DNA of 64,000 nt from Echinometra lucunter (lineage: Eukaryota; Echinodermata; Echinoidea; Camarodonta; Echinometridae): NCBI GenBank assembly GCA_029962745.1, contig CM057170.1:19852421-19916420 (forward strand), written 5' to 3'. How positions within the stretch are numbered: the stretch's first letter is position 1; the number at the start of each line of letters is the position of its first letter. A model generated the notes under the pieces. It saw only the letters and a list, made by a program, of their open reading frames with translations. It was not told the origin of the DNA and did no database searches. Shown here in pieces: positions 1 to 11,010 of the stretch. The translations under genes and the position numbers were made by a program.

Positions 1-640
1 AATGAAGAGGGGAGTAAGACAAGGCTGCATCCTGTCGCCAGACCTGTTTTCATTGTACATGTACATGGAACTGATTGTGTAAAATATCAAAGAGATTGAG
101 GGTTTTCTGTTGGTGGGGTAAATAAATAACCTTTGATATGCAGATGATCATCGCAGATTCTGAGAAGAAACTACAGAAACTCATGGATGTTGTAGTGGAG
201 AAAAGTGGTGTGAAGAGCCTAGACATCAACAAAGGGAAATCATTTGTAATGGTACTTTCAAAGAGAACAGATTACCCGAACTGCAATATTGGTATTCGGG
301 ATGATATACTAAGGCGAGTTCAAAGAGCTTCAGTATCTGGGCAGTTGGATCACTTCAGACAGAAAATAAAGTAATAAAGCACTGGATTGGAATGGCATGA
401 AAAGCTTACAGGAAAAGGGAAAAGGTCCTAGCATCATAGAGCATTAAGTTGCCACCAAGACTACATCTCCTGAAGTGCTATATATGGTCCATGCTGCTCA
501 ATGGAGCTGAAAGCAGGACCATGCAGGATTGTCTTCGAGCTGAAAGCAGGACCATGCAGGATTGTCTTCAAGCTTCTGAGATTTAGTTCCTAAAAAGAAT
601 GATCAGGATATCTTGGACAGATGGAATAATAAATGAACCA
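1..640 (+). pseudogene. Decayed non-LTR retrotransposon reverse transcriptase
   Basis: The stretch reads in shifting + frames as the palm and thumb of a LINE-type reverse transcriptase. VRQGCILSP lies at about 16-42 and the catalytic YADD box at 137-148. A frame change follows at once, then ADSEKKLQKLMDVVVEKSG and LDINKGKSFVMVLSKRTD (to about 280). Near 590-640 it resumes as FLKRMIRISWTDGIINEP, typical of the region after the thumb. Stops and frameshifts make it inactive. An intact element would copy its own RNA at a nicked target. The 5' part lies outside the window and the 3' part continues after the tandem array at 642-1190. Family assignment is by motif recall only. Confidence 0.8.
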
Positions 641-641
641 A

Positions 642-1190
642 GTATTGGGCCACTCTGACACTTGTAGATAGCTTATTAAGACTATTATTATATGACAGAT
701 TTGTACTGGGCCGCTCTGACACTTGTAGATAGCTTATTAAGACTATTATTATATGACAGATTTGTACTGGGCCGCTCTGACACTTGTAGATAGCTTATTA
801 AGACTATTATTATATGACAGATCTGTACTGGGCCGCTCTGACACTTGTAGATAGCTTATTAAGACTATTATTATATGACAGATCTGTACTGGGCCGCTCT
901 GACACTTGTAGATAGCTTATTAAGACTATTATTATATGACAGATCTGTACTGGGCCGCTCTGACACTTGTAGATAGCTTATTAAGACTATTATTATATGA
1001 CAGATCTGTACTGGGCCGCTCTGACACTTGTAGATAGCTTATTAAGACTATTGTTATATGACAGATCTGTACTGGGCCGCTCTGACACTTGTAGATAGCT
1101 TATTAAGACTATTATTATATGACAGATTTGTACTGGGCCGCTCTGACGCTTGTAGACAGCTTATTAAGACCATTATTACAAGACAGATCT
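642..1190 (+). repeat. 61-bp tandem repeat, about 9 copies
   Basis: The word GTACTGGGCCGCTCTGAC recurs every 61 bases (703, 764, 825, 886, 947, 1008, 1069, 1130; a diverged first copy at 642). Copies are almost identical, differing mainly as GATTTG/GATCTG, so the expansion is recent compared with the decay of the host element. The unit is itself retrotransposon coding sequence (CRQLIKTIITRQI in the last copy), amplified inside the dead gene. Because 61 is not a multiple of three, the copies do not keep one frame. Confidence 0.95.
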
Positions 1191-1330
1191 GTTTTCTTGA
1201 ACATGTTTTGAGAAAAGAGCAGCTTGAAGACCTAGCCCTTACAGGAAAGATAGAGGGCCGACGATCACATGGACGGCAATGCCTTTTATACTTAGGATGG
1301 CTGCAGAGAGCCTCCGGTAATAGCCCCTCT
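1147..1330 (+). pseudogene. Reverse transcriptase C-terminal remnant after the array
   Basis: The + frame reads CRQLIKTIITRQICFLEHVLRKEQL, then EDLALTGKIEGRRSHGRQ. This matches the conserved C-terminal segment of the same non-LTR family (general form: H-V-x-R-K-E-x-L-E-D, then T-G-K-I-E-G-x-R-x-x-G-R-Q). It shows that the tandem array sits inside one former open reading frame. Confidence 0.75.
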
Positions 1331-1384
1331 TGATCTCATCAAGAGCTGCAAGAATAGAGAGAGGATAGAGAATTGGGGGTGTGC

Positions 1385-1672
1385 AGGTGGACCACATACA
1401 CCGGAGTTTCCCCCTACTCTTATACGAATAGTGCAGTGGGATCTTTAAATGTGCAAAGATGGTGACTCTCCTTTACACGGTACCTCCATTTAACGTCCTA
1501 TCCGAGAGACAGAGTGTTTTCCACTGTAGCATAGTCTGCATCTATGAAACAGGGGAGGGGCACGATATAACACAAAATGTAGGCTTCAGTCATCCACCTA
1601 AGTTGGACTCGAACCCATGACCTTTGGTTCGATAGGCAGACGCTTTACTGACTGAGCCAACTCGCTCCCTAA
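1385..1672 (-). mobile_element. tRNA-derived SINE
   Basis: On the - strand a tRNA-like head starts near 1669 with an A-box-like GTTGGCTCAGTCAG and a B-box GGTTCGAGTCC (about 1609-1619). The acceptor stem does not pair, so it is not a working tRNA. The body continues toward lower coordinates with GGATAGGACGTTAAATGGAGG and AAAGATCCCACTGCACTATT. I recognise this style from marine-invertebrate SINEs. Such elements are transcribed by RNA polymerase III and moved by LINE enzymes. Confidence 0.7.
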
Positions 1673-1677
1673 ACATT

Positions 1678-1795
1678 TGATGATGAGGATGATGATGTTG
1701 GTGATGATGATGATGATGATGATGATGTTAATTATAATGATGAGAAGAAGGAAGAAGAGGAGGAGAAGAGGAGGATAATGAAAATGATGAGAATT
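1678..1795 (+). repeat. Microsatellite (GAT/GAA-rich)
   Basis: GATGATGAT runs followed by imperfect GAAGAAG/GAGGAG purine tracts. The tract ends about 35 bases before the acceptor of the next POLB exon. Confidence 0.9.
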
Positions 1796-1827
1796 GCCAT
1801 ACATCTATCCTTTTTCCTGATCCTTAG

Positions 1828-2038
1828 GGTGTCATCCGCCTTCCAGAGAAAGATGCTAAGAAGGATGAGGAGAGGTACTTCCGTCGTCTTGATATTCGTC
1901 TGATCCCTCATGATCAGTATCATTGCGGTACTCTTTACTTCACTGGTAGTGATATGTTCAACAAGCATATGAGAGCTAAAGCTTTAGAAGAAGGCTTCAC
2001 TATCAATGAGTACTCTATAAGACCTATGGGAAGTACAG
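1828..2038 (+). CDS. POLB: DNA polymerase beta, penultimate coding exon
   Basis: The exon follows a pyrimidine-rich acceptor (AG at 1826-1827) and ends at a GTAGGT donor. It encodes [20 protein letters not shown], then [20 protein letters not shown] and [12 protein letters not shown]. This is the thumb/nucleotide-selection end of the polymerase; the vertebrate form reads [20 protein letters not shown] and continues GSDIFNKNMRA. The YFTGSD segment corresponds to vertebrate residues lining the dNTP pocket. The enzyme fills one-nucleotide gaps in base excision repair in the nucleus. It splits a glycine codon with the next exon (phase 1). The rest of the gene lies left of the window. Identification is firm. 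Confidence 0.93.
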
Positions 2039-2830
2039 GTAGGTGTCAACCTAGTGTCCATTATTTCCTTTCAAGGTTTTATTGATTAAAGATGTGGAAA
2101 TGCTGTAAGTATCAGTGTGGGAGAGTGCTTGCAGGTTGTAGGACACGTCATCTGGCAGTGATTGCTCTTAAGTCTGTTTAGTGAATTTCTTCTTTCATTC
2201 CTGGACTAGACACCATGCTGAACCCTTAATTGTACACATACATATATATATAACCTACATCTCATTTGCACACTTGACCCTTAGCTTAACCTTTCAAATT
2301 TGATGAAATAGAGTCCAGAATGTAAGATGGATCACCTGCTGCTTCTCTCATTTTTACTGGATTATCTAAAGGAATGATATTCTGAGATTTATTTTATCTC
2401 AGATAAAATCTGAGATTTAACCAAAAAAAGATAACTATTTTGGAGGTAGTGAGGACTTAGCTGCAACATGACTGATTGCTGAGAAATTTTGCACAGACTT
2501 CAAGAATCACATAAAGAACACAGATCCATCGTAACTTTTTTTTAAAAATCTTTTTTCGTAAACTTGGTATGATAAGATATGCAAGACTTGAAAGAAAAAT
2601 GTCAGAAAGTCAGACGTGGCATGAAACGCAGGGGTTTGAATCGCTCAGAAGCATAGCCCATGCATATAGCAGTAATGAAAAAAGGGGGGAAAAAAAGAGG
2701 AAATCTTGGGTAAAATGAGACTAGGCACCCACAAAATGGCCAAAAATTCACCTGATAAGAATTTTCAGTTGAATCAGAGGAGCTCCCAGCTCTGAAAGAA
2801 TTGAACCCTAGCATACTTGGAAACATCCAG

Positions 2831-3608
2831 GGGTGGTATTCTGAACACCGTTTTAACTGTGTTGTAAGTTCTGTTGTAACTTCTGTTGTAAGTCACCGAC
2901 TTACAAACACCGCTTAAACAGTTATAAATCGGTATTCTGAGAACTGATTTAACGGCGTTGTAAGTCATCAAAGCCACACCCACCACAGAAATAATATCCA
3001 GTAGGGAAAGTTGTTAGATTGAGTCTAAAACGGTTCAGCCAATAAGATCGCTCCCAGGGATAGAAACTTATTGTTGCGTTTTAACAAGTGCATTAATTTG
3101 CACTTAATTTATTGCTTTAATAAACTGATGAGATGATGTGACAGATTTTGTTGTACATATCGTCTCTGATATCATCGCAGGTATTGCCAAATTCCTCCTC
3201 CCCGAGACGACAATTCTTGCAAAATGTTGTTTAGGGAATATCAGCAAGGTTTATTCGGTCTCTGTATCTCCTCTCATTGCAACCAAAAAGATACTGAGCT
3301 AGAAAGATTGCCGCCATGACATACCACATACAAAGTTAAAACACCTTCCACACTGTTTTATATCAAGAGCATAAATTGTCCAGTGGAAATTGTTAAAACA
3401 AAAGATAAAACGGTCTTCAGAATACCATGTGATGGTTGTAATTTTGCGCAAAAAGTTATGCGTTTGAGGACAATGATTTGCGCGGTCAAACAAAGAGAGA
3501 AAACAAAAGCTAAAACAAAAGTTACAACAGAGTTAAAACGGCGTTCAGAATACCGATTTGCTACAACAGACTTAAAACACAGTTAAAACAGCCTCGGAAT
3601 ACCAGCCC
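2831..3608. mobile_element. MITE with GGTATTCTGAA-type inverted ends
   Basis: The left end reads GGGTGGTATTCTGAACACCG, then TTTTAACTGTG. The right end, reversed, reads GGGCTGGTATTCCGAGGCTG, then TTTTAACTGTG. Subterminal copies of the TATTCTGA/TTCAGAATACC word recur at 2931 and 3415-3565. No transposase frame is visible, so it is a non-autonomous DNA element. A relative lies at 56223-56970. Confidence 0.8.
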
Positions 3609-4290
3609 AGAATCAGAGAGCTTTTAATACAGCTCACTGGCCAGCCCTTTTCTTGGCTCATATATGCTCCTGAAAGAAGACAAATGGTGTACCCCTGAAA
3701 ACTTAGCAAACACATAACTCATCAGAATTGAATGTGTTTGACCCTCCCCCCCCCCCTTAAAGAAAAAAAGGATAATTCTAAAGAAAAAAAATTGGAGTTA
3801 AAAGTTTTCATTCCATTGAAGCACTTTGATAAGTGAGGTGATTAATGTGCAAGGTGACATAAGGAGAATTAGAAGTAAATAGAAAATCTTTAAAGTGATT
3901 ATCAGATTGTCCTAAAACTTAACAAAGTAAATCAGACAAGTCCTGCTCATCTTAGTACAATGGCTTGCTCTAGTTTAAAGTTATGGGAGATCAAAATGAA
4001 ATTATATGGGTATGTATTAGCAAGGGTCATAAAGAGCTGAAAACCAAAATAGCAAATCCTGATATGACAAAAATGGGACTTCAAGAACTGCCCAAAATAC
4101 CACTTATATATTTTTGGTAGCTTCAAATTATGTATATGAAAGCAAACTCTTCCAGGGAAATTAAACAAAATGAAAATTGGACAATTTTGACCAAGAACAC
4201 CTTTCTTGAGCTCTTAATAAAAAAAATCACATTGTACGACTTTCTGGTGTTGCTGTGGTGCTTGGGCATGAATAATATTTTTTTTGGTTT

Positions 4291-5532
4291 TTTTACCTCC
4301 ACCCACCGAAAGTGGATGCCGGGGGCATTGTGTTTTCGGTTTGTCCGTCTGTCCGTCCATCTGTCCATCCGTCCGTCCCGTTTTCGTTCTCGCGATAACT
4401 TAAGAACCATTTGACGGATCAACTTCAAACTTGGCTCATGTATGCATATGGGAGGGATGATGATCTGAGTAGATTTGGGGGTCACAAGGTCAAAGGTCAA
4501 AGGTCTTAGAGGTCATTTGATATATATAAAAAATGTCTCGTTCTTGCAATAACTTAGAGCCATTTGACAGATTGGCTTTAGACTTGGCTCATGTATGCAT
4601 ATCGAAGGGGCAATGATTTTATTAGATTTTAGGGTCACGGGGTCAAAGGTCAAGGGTCAATAGAGGTCATCATATACATGAAAATGACTTGTTCTCGCAA
4701 TAACTTAAGAACCATTTGACGCATCAAGTTCAAATGTGGCTGACACAAGGTCAATTAAATAGAACCATTTTTTCCCATTTTTGTACTCTAAATGTATCCT
4801 AATACATTTCCCATAATTAAAAGTGATATATTTCTGATCTGGCAAATGCCCCGGTCACAACCCACCGTGCGTGTATGGTTTTTTGGGAGGTTCTCCAGAA
4901 GTCCCAGCTGCTGCTGCCTCAAGATACCACCCATTCCACCGCAGAGACTCGGGTTCTGATGCTGCAAGAGCAGCTTCAAGTGGCAGCCCATGAGCACGAC
5001 ATTGGCACTCGTCCGTCGGCTCGTTTTCATATATACAGCAGAAATCAGTGCGCATAACGTGAGTTGTAAGTGTGGAGCACGTGCTTACTCGGTACAGTCC
5101 ACATGAGTTCTGCATGCTCATTGGACAGTTGAACTGGGGAAGTGCCGAGTAAGCATGGGCCACGCACTTATCACGTGCACAGCACGCACATACTAAGTGC
5201 GCCGTCCTTAGAGGAAGTGACTGTGGGAAAAATTTAAAAGGCTCAGGGAGTCAGTGCGTTGTGCGCTCATTGGCTGTAGAGGGCACGCGCGTCACCCATA
5301 CTTGGGGTGAATCCGTAGCCCGAACGCAGCAAAAGTTCCTTGTGCACTGAAAGTGCTACCGAGTGTCTGCATGCTCCCAAATCCGTACTGAGGCAGTACT
5401 CACCACGTACGAATCCCCAAATTTTGCCCAGGTTTTTGCAAGTAGACAGCACGCACTTGCAAGTACGGCGGGTTGGGACCAAGGCTAAAGGCGGAGGCAT
5501 AAATTTCGACCGCGCATGGTCGAGGATTCATA
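4291..5532 (+). mobile_element. Satellite-bearing TIR element (CCTCC family), copy A
   Basis: The left end TTTTACCTCCACCCACCGAA and right end GGCGGAGGCATAAA (5490-5503) are inverted repeats. They are followed outward by a fragment of the family's terminal box TCGACCGCGCATGGTCGAGG. The interior has units of about 150 bp with TCTCGCGATAACTTAAG, TTCAAACTTGGCTCATG and AAGGTCAAAGGTCA. A second element has inserted at about 4848-5486. Confidence 0.7.
4848..5486. mobile_element. Nested inverted-repeat element inside copy A
   Basis: The left end reads GCCCCGGTCACAACCCACCG and the right end, reversed, reads GCCTTGGTCCCAACCCGCCG. The interior is richer in GC than its surroundings and full of GTGCGT/CACGTAC words. 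There is no coding frame. Confidence 0.55.
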
Positions 5533-5622
5533 CTGGTTTCATACTGTAGAAATTTACCATACAAGTCGTCATTTACCCTCAGATTAAATTATTTTAAATC
5601 CTATTTTGTTGTTTTTCTTTAG

Positions 5623-5717
5623 GCATTGCTGGAGAGCCTTTGCCAGTGGGATCAGAAGAAGACATCTTTGACTATATTGGTATGAAGTACAAGGCTCCAT
5701 CAGAAAGGAATATGTAG
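5623..5717 (+). CDS. POLB: DNA polymerase beta, terminal coding exon
   Basis: The exon starts after AG at 5621-5622 and completes the split glycine codon. It reads [20 protein letters not shown], then [11 protein letters not shown] and a TAG stop at 5715-5717. The vertebrate protein ends [20 protein letters not shown] and then WKYREPKDRSE, so the C terminus matches in length and order. A (TCA)n run lies just after the stop. Confidence 0.93.
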
Positions 5718-6240
5718 AACCTGTCCTCATCATCATCATCATCATCATCACCAACATTGTCTTTGTCATCATTCTCTTTTTACATACCAAATTGCATAGG
5801 TTTATTTTTCATCCGTATTATAAAAAAAAAAAAAAATGGAGGAAAATACAAGCTGACCATCACACAACTTTTGGCAAGGCTGCTAAACAATCCTTATCTC
5901 TATGTGTTCATCATTGAGTAAACCTTTTAGGTCATTAATGTCTCCCCATTAACAACACACAATTAAATGTTTGGTTTTCAAAATCTTATCACAGAAGAAC
6001 CTTTACGTCTTTGTTGAATGTATCTAGAAGATTGATGTAATGTACATTTTTTCATACTTTGCTTGAAAAATAGAAATTAGGCCTGTCTATCTTAGTCGAC
6101 AATACTAGTAATTGTGTTCAATTTTGAGGTAGTGTGACCTACCAAATCCCATGCAAAGAGTATAGATACAGTGATACTCTGGAAATACCTTTTTGTTTTT
6201 CTTAGTATTTCAGTAAATAAATTGAATGAAAGTTCTTATT
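5718..6240 (+). other. POLB: POLB 3' UTR with candidate poly(A) signal
   Basis: AT-rich sequence follows the stop codon. An AATAAA hexamer at 6216-6221 is the first good cleavage signal before the tandem array. The actual cleavage site cannot be seen. Confidence 0.55.
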
Positions 6241-6436
6241 GTTACATGTGCTGACATATTTTAGTTGTGAATGAATTTTTGATTATTGATGATTATTATT
6301 ATTCTGTAATAGTATTTTACTAAACAAGTATTCATATTTAGATTATTATCAACAGTCCAAAATAACCTTTGGATAGTTTCTCTCAAAATATGATTCAAGT
6401 GCTCGTCCTTGTCCTGTTTAGTTACTGTTGATTTAG

Positions 6437-7973
6437 TTACTATAACAGTACACAGGCTTACAGCTGTAGTAACAAAGTTTACATGTATGTTACTATAACA
6501 GTACACAGGCTTACAGATGTAGTAACAAAGTTTACATGTATGTTACTATAACAGTACACAGGCTTACAGATGTAGTAACAAAGTTTACATGTATGTTACC
6601 AGAACAGTACACAGGCTTACAGATGTAGTAACAAAGTTTACATGTATGTTACTATAACAGTACACAGGCTTACAGATGTAGTAACAAAGTTTACATGTAT
6701 GTTACTATAACAGTACACAGGCTTACAGCTGTAGTAACAAAGTTTACATGTATGTTACTATAACAGTACACAGGCTTACTGTTGTAGTAACAAAGTTTAC
6801 ATGTATGTTACTATAACAGTACACAGGCTTACTGTTGTAGTAACAAAGTTTACATGTATGTTACTATAACAGTACACAGGCTTACAGATGTAGTAACAAA
6901 GTTTACATGTATGTTACTATAACAGTACACAGGCTTACAGATGTAGTAACAAAGTTTACATGTATGTTACTATAACAGTACGCAGGCTTACAGCTGTAGT
7001 AACAAAGTTTACATGTATGTTACTATAACAGTACACAGGCTTACAGATGTAGTAACAAAGTTTACATGTATGTTACTATAACAGTACGCAGGCTTACAGC
7101 TGTAGTAACAAAGTTTACATGTATGTTACTATAACAGTACGCAGGCTTACAGCTGTAGTAACAAAGTTTACATGTATGTTACTATAACAGTACACAGGCT
7201 TACAGCTGTAGTAACAAAGTTTACATGTATGTTACTATAACAGTACACAGGCTTACAGCTGTAGTAACAAAGTTTACATGTATGTTACTATAACAGTACA
7301 CAGGCTTACAGCTGTAGTAACAAAGTTTACATGTATGTTACTATAACAGTACACAGGCTTACAGCTGTAGTAACAAAGTTTACATGTATGTTACTATAAC
7401 AGTACACAGTCTTACAGCTGTAGTAACAAAGTTTACATGTATGTTACTATAACAGTACACAGGCTTACAGCTGTAGTAGCAAAGTTTACATGTATGTTAC
7501 TATAACAGTACACAGGCTTACAGCTGTAGTAACAAAGTTTACATGTATGTTACTATAACAGTACACAGGCTTACAGCTGTAGTAACAAAGTTTACATGTA
7601 TGTTACTATAACAGTACACAGGCTTACAGCTGTAGTAACAAAGTTTACATGTATGTTACTATAACAGTACACAGGCTTACAGCTGTAGTAACAAAGTTTA
7701 CATGTATGTTACTATAACAGTACACAGTCTTACAGCTGTAGTAACAAAGTTTACATGTATGTTACTATAACAGTACACAGGCTTACAGCTGTAGTAGCAA
7801 AGTTTACATGTATGTTACTATAACAGTACACAGGCTTACAGCTGTAGTAACAAAGTTTACATGTATGTTACTATAACAGTACACAGGCTTACAGCTGTAG
7901 TAACAAAGTTTACATGTATGTTACTATAACAGTAGACAGGCTTACAACTGTAGTAACAAAGTTTACATGTATG
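6437..7973 (+). repeat. 53-bp minisatellite, about 29 copies, hairpin monomers
   Basis: TTACTATAAC recurs at 6437, 6490, 6543 and so on to 7921 with a strict 53-base period. Each monomer contains GTTACTATAACAGT, a 10-base spacer, then a near-complementary ACTGTTGTAGTAAC (exact form at 6778-6791, common variants ACAGCTG/ACAGATG). A marked pair of variant monomers (CAGTCTT, then AGTAGCAAAG) repeats 318 bases apart, which equals six monomers. Confidence 0.96.
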
Positions 7974-7975
7974 TT

Positions 7976-8487
7976 ATAAATATTCTGTATGACTTTGTAT
8001 GCTCCTGGGTTCAGTATAATAAGTTAAATTTAGTTCACAACTCAGTCATTTACAAGAGCTGAATTGCAAACTTTGGTTGTAGAAGATGCAATACTATATC
8101 TACACCTAATGCTACCCCTCAAGCTGTAAAATATAAACTCACTGGCAACCCTGTCTCAACCATATACATATATCTTTGAAAAAATAAAGCCTGCAGAGAA
8201 TATTCCTGGAGCAGGTTTTAGATCACCAACAAAATATGCAAACAAACAAAATTTAGATTTCTTGAGTGATGTTATTCATCACTGAGGTTGCACATTGTAT
8301 TATGATAGTCGGAGGAAACTTTTTATTCAAAAGTGGGTACATCCTTGGTGAACATAATGTGCATGCAACATTAGCAGTAAGAAATTTAGGGAATTTAAAA
8401 TCTCTTGCCTTGATTCTCAAGTTTTTTAATACCGTTTAGATGTATGTTTCTTTAGCTGTACATAATCTGTAATGCTGTTAATAATTC
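7976..8487. other. Intergenic, no gene seen
   Basis: AT-rich unique-looking DNA between the minisatellite and the next repeat element. I see no splice-linked coding frame. Confidence 0.6.
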
Positions 8488-8875
8488 TTATGCCTCGGCC
8501 CTCTGAAAGTGGTACCGGAGGCATTATATTTTCAGGTTGTCTGCCCATCCCACTTCTTCATTCTCGCTATATATCAAGAACTGTGTGAGGTATCAACTTC
8601 AAACTTGGTCCTTGTACATGTATATGGTTGTCTGCCCATCCCACTTCTTCATTCTCGCTATATCTCAAGAACTGTGTGAGGTATCAACTTCAAACTTGGT
8701 CCTTGTACATGTATATGGTTGTCTGCCCATCCCACTTCTTCATTCTCGCTATATCTCAAGAACTGTGTGAGGTATCAACTTCAAACTTGGTCCTTGTACA
8801 TGTATATATCACCATAGGAGGACGATCTCATTAGATTTGGGGGTATGTAGGTCAGAGGTCAAATGTTTACAGAGG
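8488..8875 (+). mobile_element. CCTCC-family element fragment with 91-bp triplication, copy B
   Basis: It starts TTATGCCTCGGCCCTCTGAA, with inverted GGTACCGGAGGCATTA. A 91-base unit containing TTCTCGCTATAT, CAACTTCAAACTTGG and ACATGTATAT is repeated at 8535, 8626 and 8717. GGTCAGAGGTCAAATG follows at about 8852. It is related to copies A, C, D and E but shortened. The small open frames here come from the triplication. Confidence 0.7.
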
Positions 8876-8883
8876 TCAATTCC

Positions 8884-9400
8884 TGCATTTTTTTTAAATT
8901 CCATTTATTCATTTCCATTGAAAATAAACATATATACATCCAATATAAATACGAATAGTTATAGATATATACAGAAAGAGAAGGATTAAGAAAAATCAAA
9001 CACAAGCGTAGGAACATAAGATTATGTTTAACTCTGTGAATTAAAGAAATGGAAAAGGGAGCACCTGTAGGAAGTTTAGAGAGCTTGTAAATATGAGATG
9101 CCGGGCTTTAGCCTTGTTAACGAAGTATCTCAAAACCATTTAAGGTATGAACTTCAAACTCAGTACAAGTATATATCACCATATGCATTTGATAAGCTTT
9201 TGGGGTACGTATGAGGACGGTAAGAACATGCTTACCGAAACGTCGAGAGTGAGTAGGTCCTTTTCAGGACCATACTCATCTCCAATAAAGAATACTTGGT
9301 GTACCGTGAAGCCTTTTACATCCATACGTAGATTTGTTAATTTTGTTAATGCATGACAGTGAGGAGTCAAACTGATCATGTTTTGAGGGAAATTGGGTAA
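8884..9400. repeat. Repeat debris, including a possible LINE tail and a hairpin
   Basis: 8884-9030 reads on the - strand as an AT-rich tail with GAATAAATGG, like a truncated retrotransposon 3' end. 9100-9190 resumes the ATCTCAAAACCATTT and CTTCAAACTCAGTACAAG words of the CCTCC family. The hairpin at 9218-9236 is treated as a separate finding. No gene seen. Confidence 0.35.
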
Positions 9401-9431
9401 GAGGTCAATTAACATGCAATTAAAGGTTTAT

Positions 9432-9962
9432 TAGCTCATCCAGCCCGAATTGGCCAGATGAGCTTATGCCATGGCGTGGTGTCCGTCGTCTGTTGTCTGG
9501 CGTCCGGCATCTGTCCACAATTTCAAAATGCTTCTACTTCATCATTTCTTGTCCGATTTCAATTCTGTTTGCTTTATATGATAGCACTCCTTCATTTGTC
9601 GACCGATTTTTAAATTTTTGGTTTCATCTAGTAGAGCTACGTGAGGTACATTGAACTTCTACATGGAATTTCGAAATTTTGTCTAAAAAATTATTAATGC
9701 TAATTCGTGCAAAATTTATTCGAAAATCACAAGAAATGCTTCTCCTTCATTTGTCGACTGATTTTGATTTTTTTGTTTCATCTGGTAGACTTACATGAAG
9801 TACACTGAACTTCTCCACAGAATTTTGAAATTTTGGCTAGAAAATTATTTATGCCAATTATTCATTATAGTGTCAACTTGGTGAAAATTAAAACTTGCGT
9901 GAATTTATTTGCCGGATGCCAGATGAGCACCACATCATTGATGTGCTCGTTATGGTTATCAC
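9432..9962. repeat. Dispersed repeat with AGCTCATC start and ATGAGC end
   Basis: AGCTCATCCAGCCCGAATTG and GCCAGATGAGCTTATGCC mark the left end. GCCGGATGCCAGATGAGCAC marks the right. Two internal blocks of about 165 bases repeat the words CTTCATTTGTCGAC, TTCATCTGGTAGA and ATTTTGAAATTTTG. No protein frame. Confidence 0.55.
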
Positions 9963-10404
9963 AATAATTAAAAAAAACCAGTTGAGCCATAAAGTCAACT
10001 GAATATAGGCAGAGACATATAAGAAACACAGTCACATTCATCTTGTTTTTGTGTTTTTAATAATGTTGCCTTATTAAATTTCTCTTGTTAGCCTTCTGTT
10101 GTAAGTTAACATGTCCTTACATTGCATGAGCAGTTACTATTAACAAAGACTTCATTTTAAAGTGACTTTCGATACTTATTCAGTTTGTGTATTGAACAAA
10201 AAGTGAATACTCTGCTACATGTACTCAAAATAAAATACATGTAGATATTTTTTTTGTCTGCTTAAAGTTTTATTGAGGAAAAATTGTGAATATTGTAAAT
10301 ATACTACATGTCTTTTATCCATGATTTTTTAGTTTTATGTTATTTTTCATCAAGTAGCATTAGGCTTAAGGAAATCCTTACTAAAAAAGAAATTGGGGAG
10401 ATGG

Positions 10405-10690
10405 AACATATGCATTAGCAGCTCCTTGTTTGTGGAATAAGTTACCCTTTTCTCTTAAAACAGCTTAAACCCTTCACACTTTTAAAATCAGACTTAAAAC
10501 TCACCTAATGCATAGCTTTCCTCGTTCTTGAGGTCAACTTCTATTTCCATAACTTTACATATGTTGATTTCTTTTTAAGTATTTACGGGTGTAATTTGAA
10601 TTATTTTGTGTGCACCTTGAGCCACCTCTAGAGATGGATATGTTACGCTATATTAATACTCTGTATTGTTATTACATGTAGTAGTAGTAG
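10405..10690 (+). pseudogene. LINE (CR1/L2-type) C-terminal remnant and 3' tail
   Basis: The + frame reads APCLWNKLPFSLKTA, a stop, then TLHTFKIRLKTHL. This is the hallmark C-terminal box of CR1/L2-clade reverse transcriptases (LWN-x-LP, then S-L-x-x-FK-x-x-LKTHL). It is followed by GCACCTTGAGCC and ACGCTATATTAATACT before a TAG/GAA microsatellite. An in-frame stop and the lack of upstream domains make it a dead 5'-truncated copy. Confidence 0.65.
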
Positions 10691-11010
10691 TAGTAGAAGA
10701 AGAATTATTATGAGCAGGAATGTTTTTCAGCTTACTTCTTACAGATCTCAGTATACTTTTAAGTATTGGTACTCACATGAAATGTAAATAAATTGCCAGA
10801 TTGCCAGGGTTTTTGTTAATATTGTGAGCCTAAATGCAATACAATAAAACAGCTCTTGTACCAGATCTAAATATGTCAAATTAGATTTGCTTCGATTTGT
10901 GAACACTCACTTATTGCTTCCTGGCTTGTGGTAGCAGCATCATTCTTGAAGAAGTTACAACTAAGCTTTTTTTTCTTTCTTTTTCTTTTTCTTTCTTTGT
11001 TTTTTTCTTT

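Larger units (their letters stand above)
2039..5622 (+). other. POLB: POLB last intron
   Basis: GT donor at 2039 and TTTTTCTTTAG acceptor ending at 5622. The 3.6-kb intron is filled mainly by two transposon-derived blocks (2831-3608 and 4291-5532). The remainder (2041-2830, 3609-4290) is AT-rich sequence in which I see no gene; a poly-C run lies near 3746. Confidence 0.85.

Noticed and set aside
1598..1672. tRNA gene on the - strand
   Set aside because: The A and B boxes are present but the acceptor stem does not pair and SINE body sequence follows directly.
8537..8834. Two overlapping frames with repeated SAHPTSSFSLY
   Set aside because: Produced by the 91-base triplication read in different frames; no gene signals.
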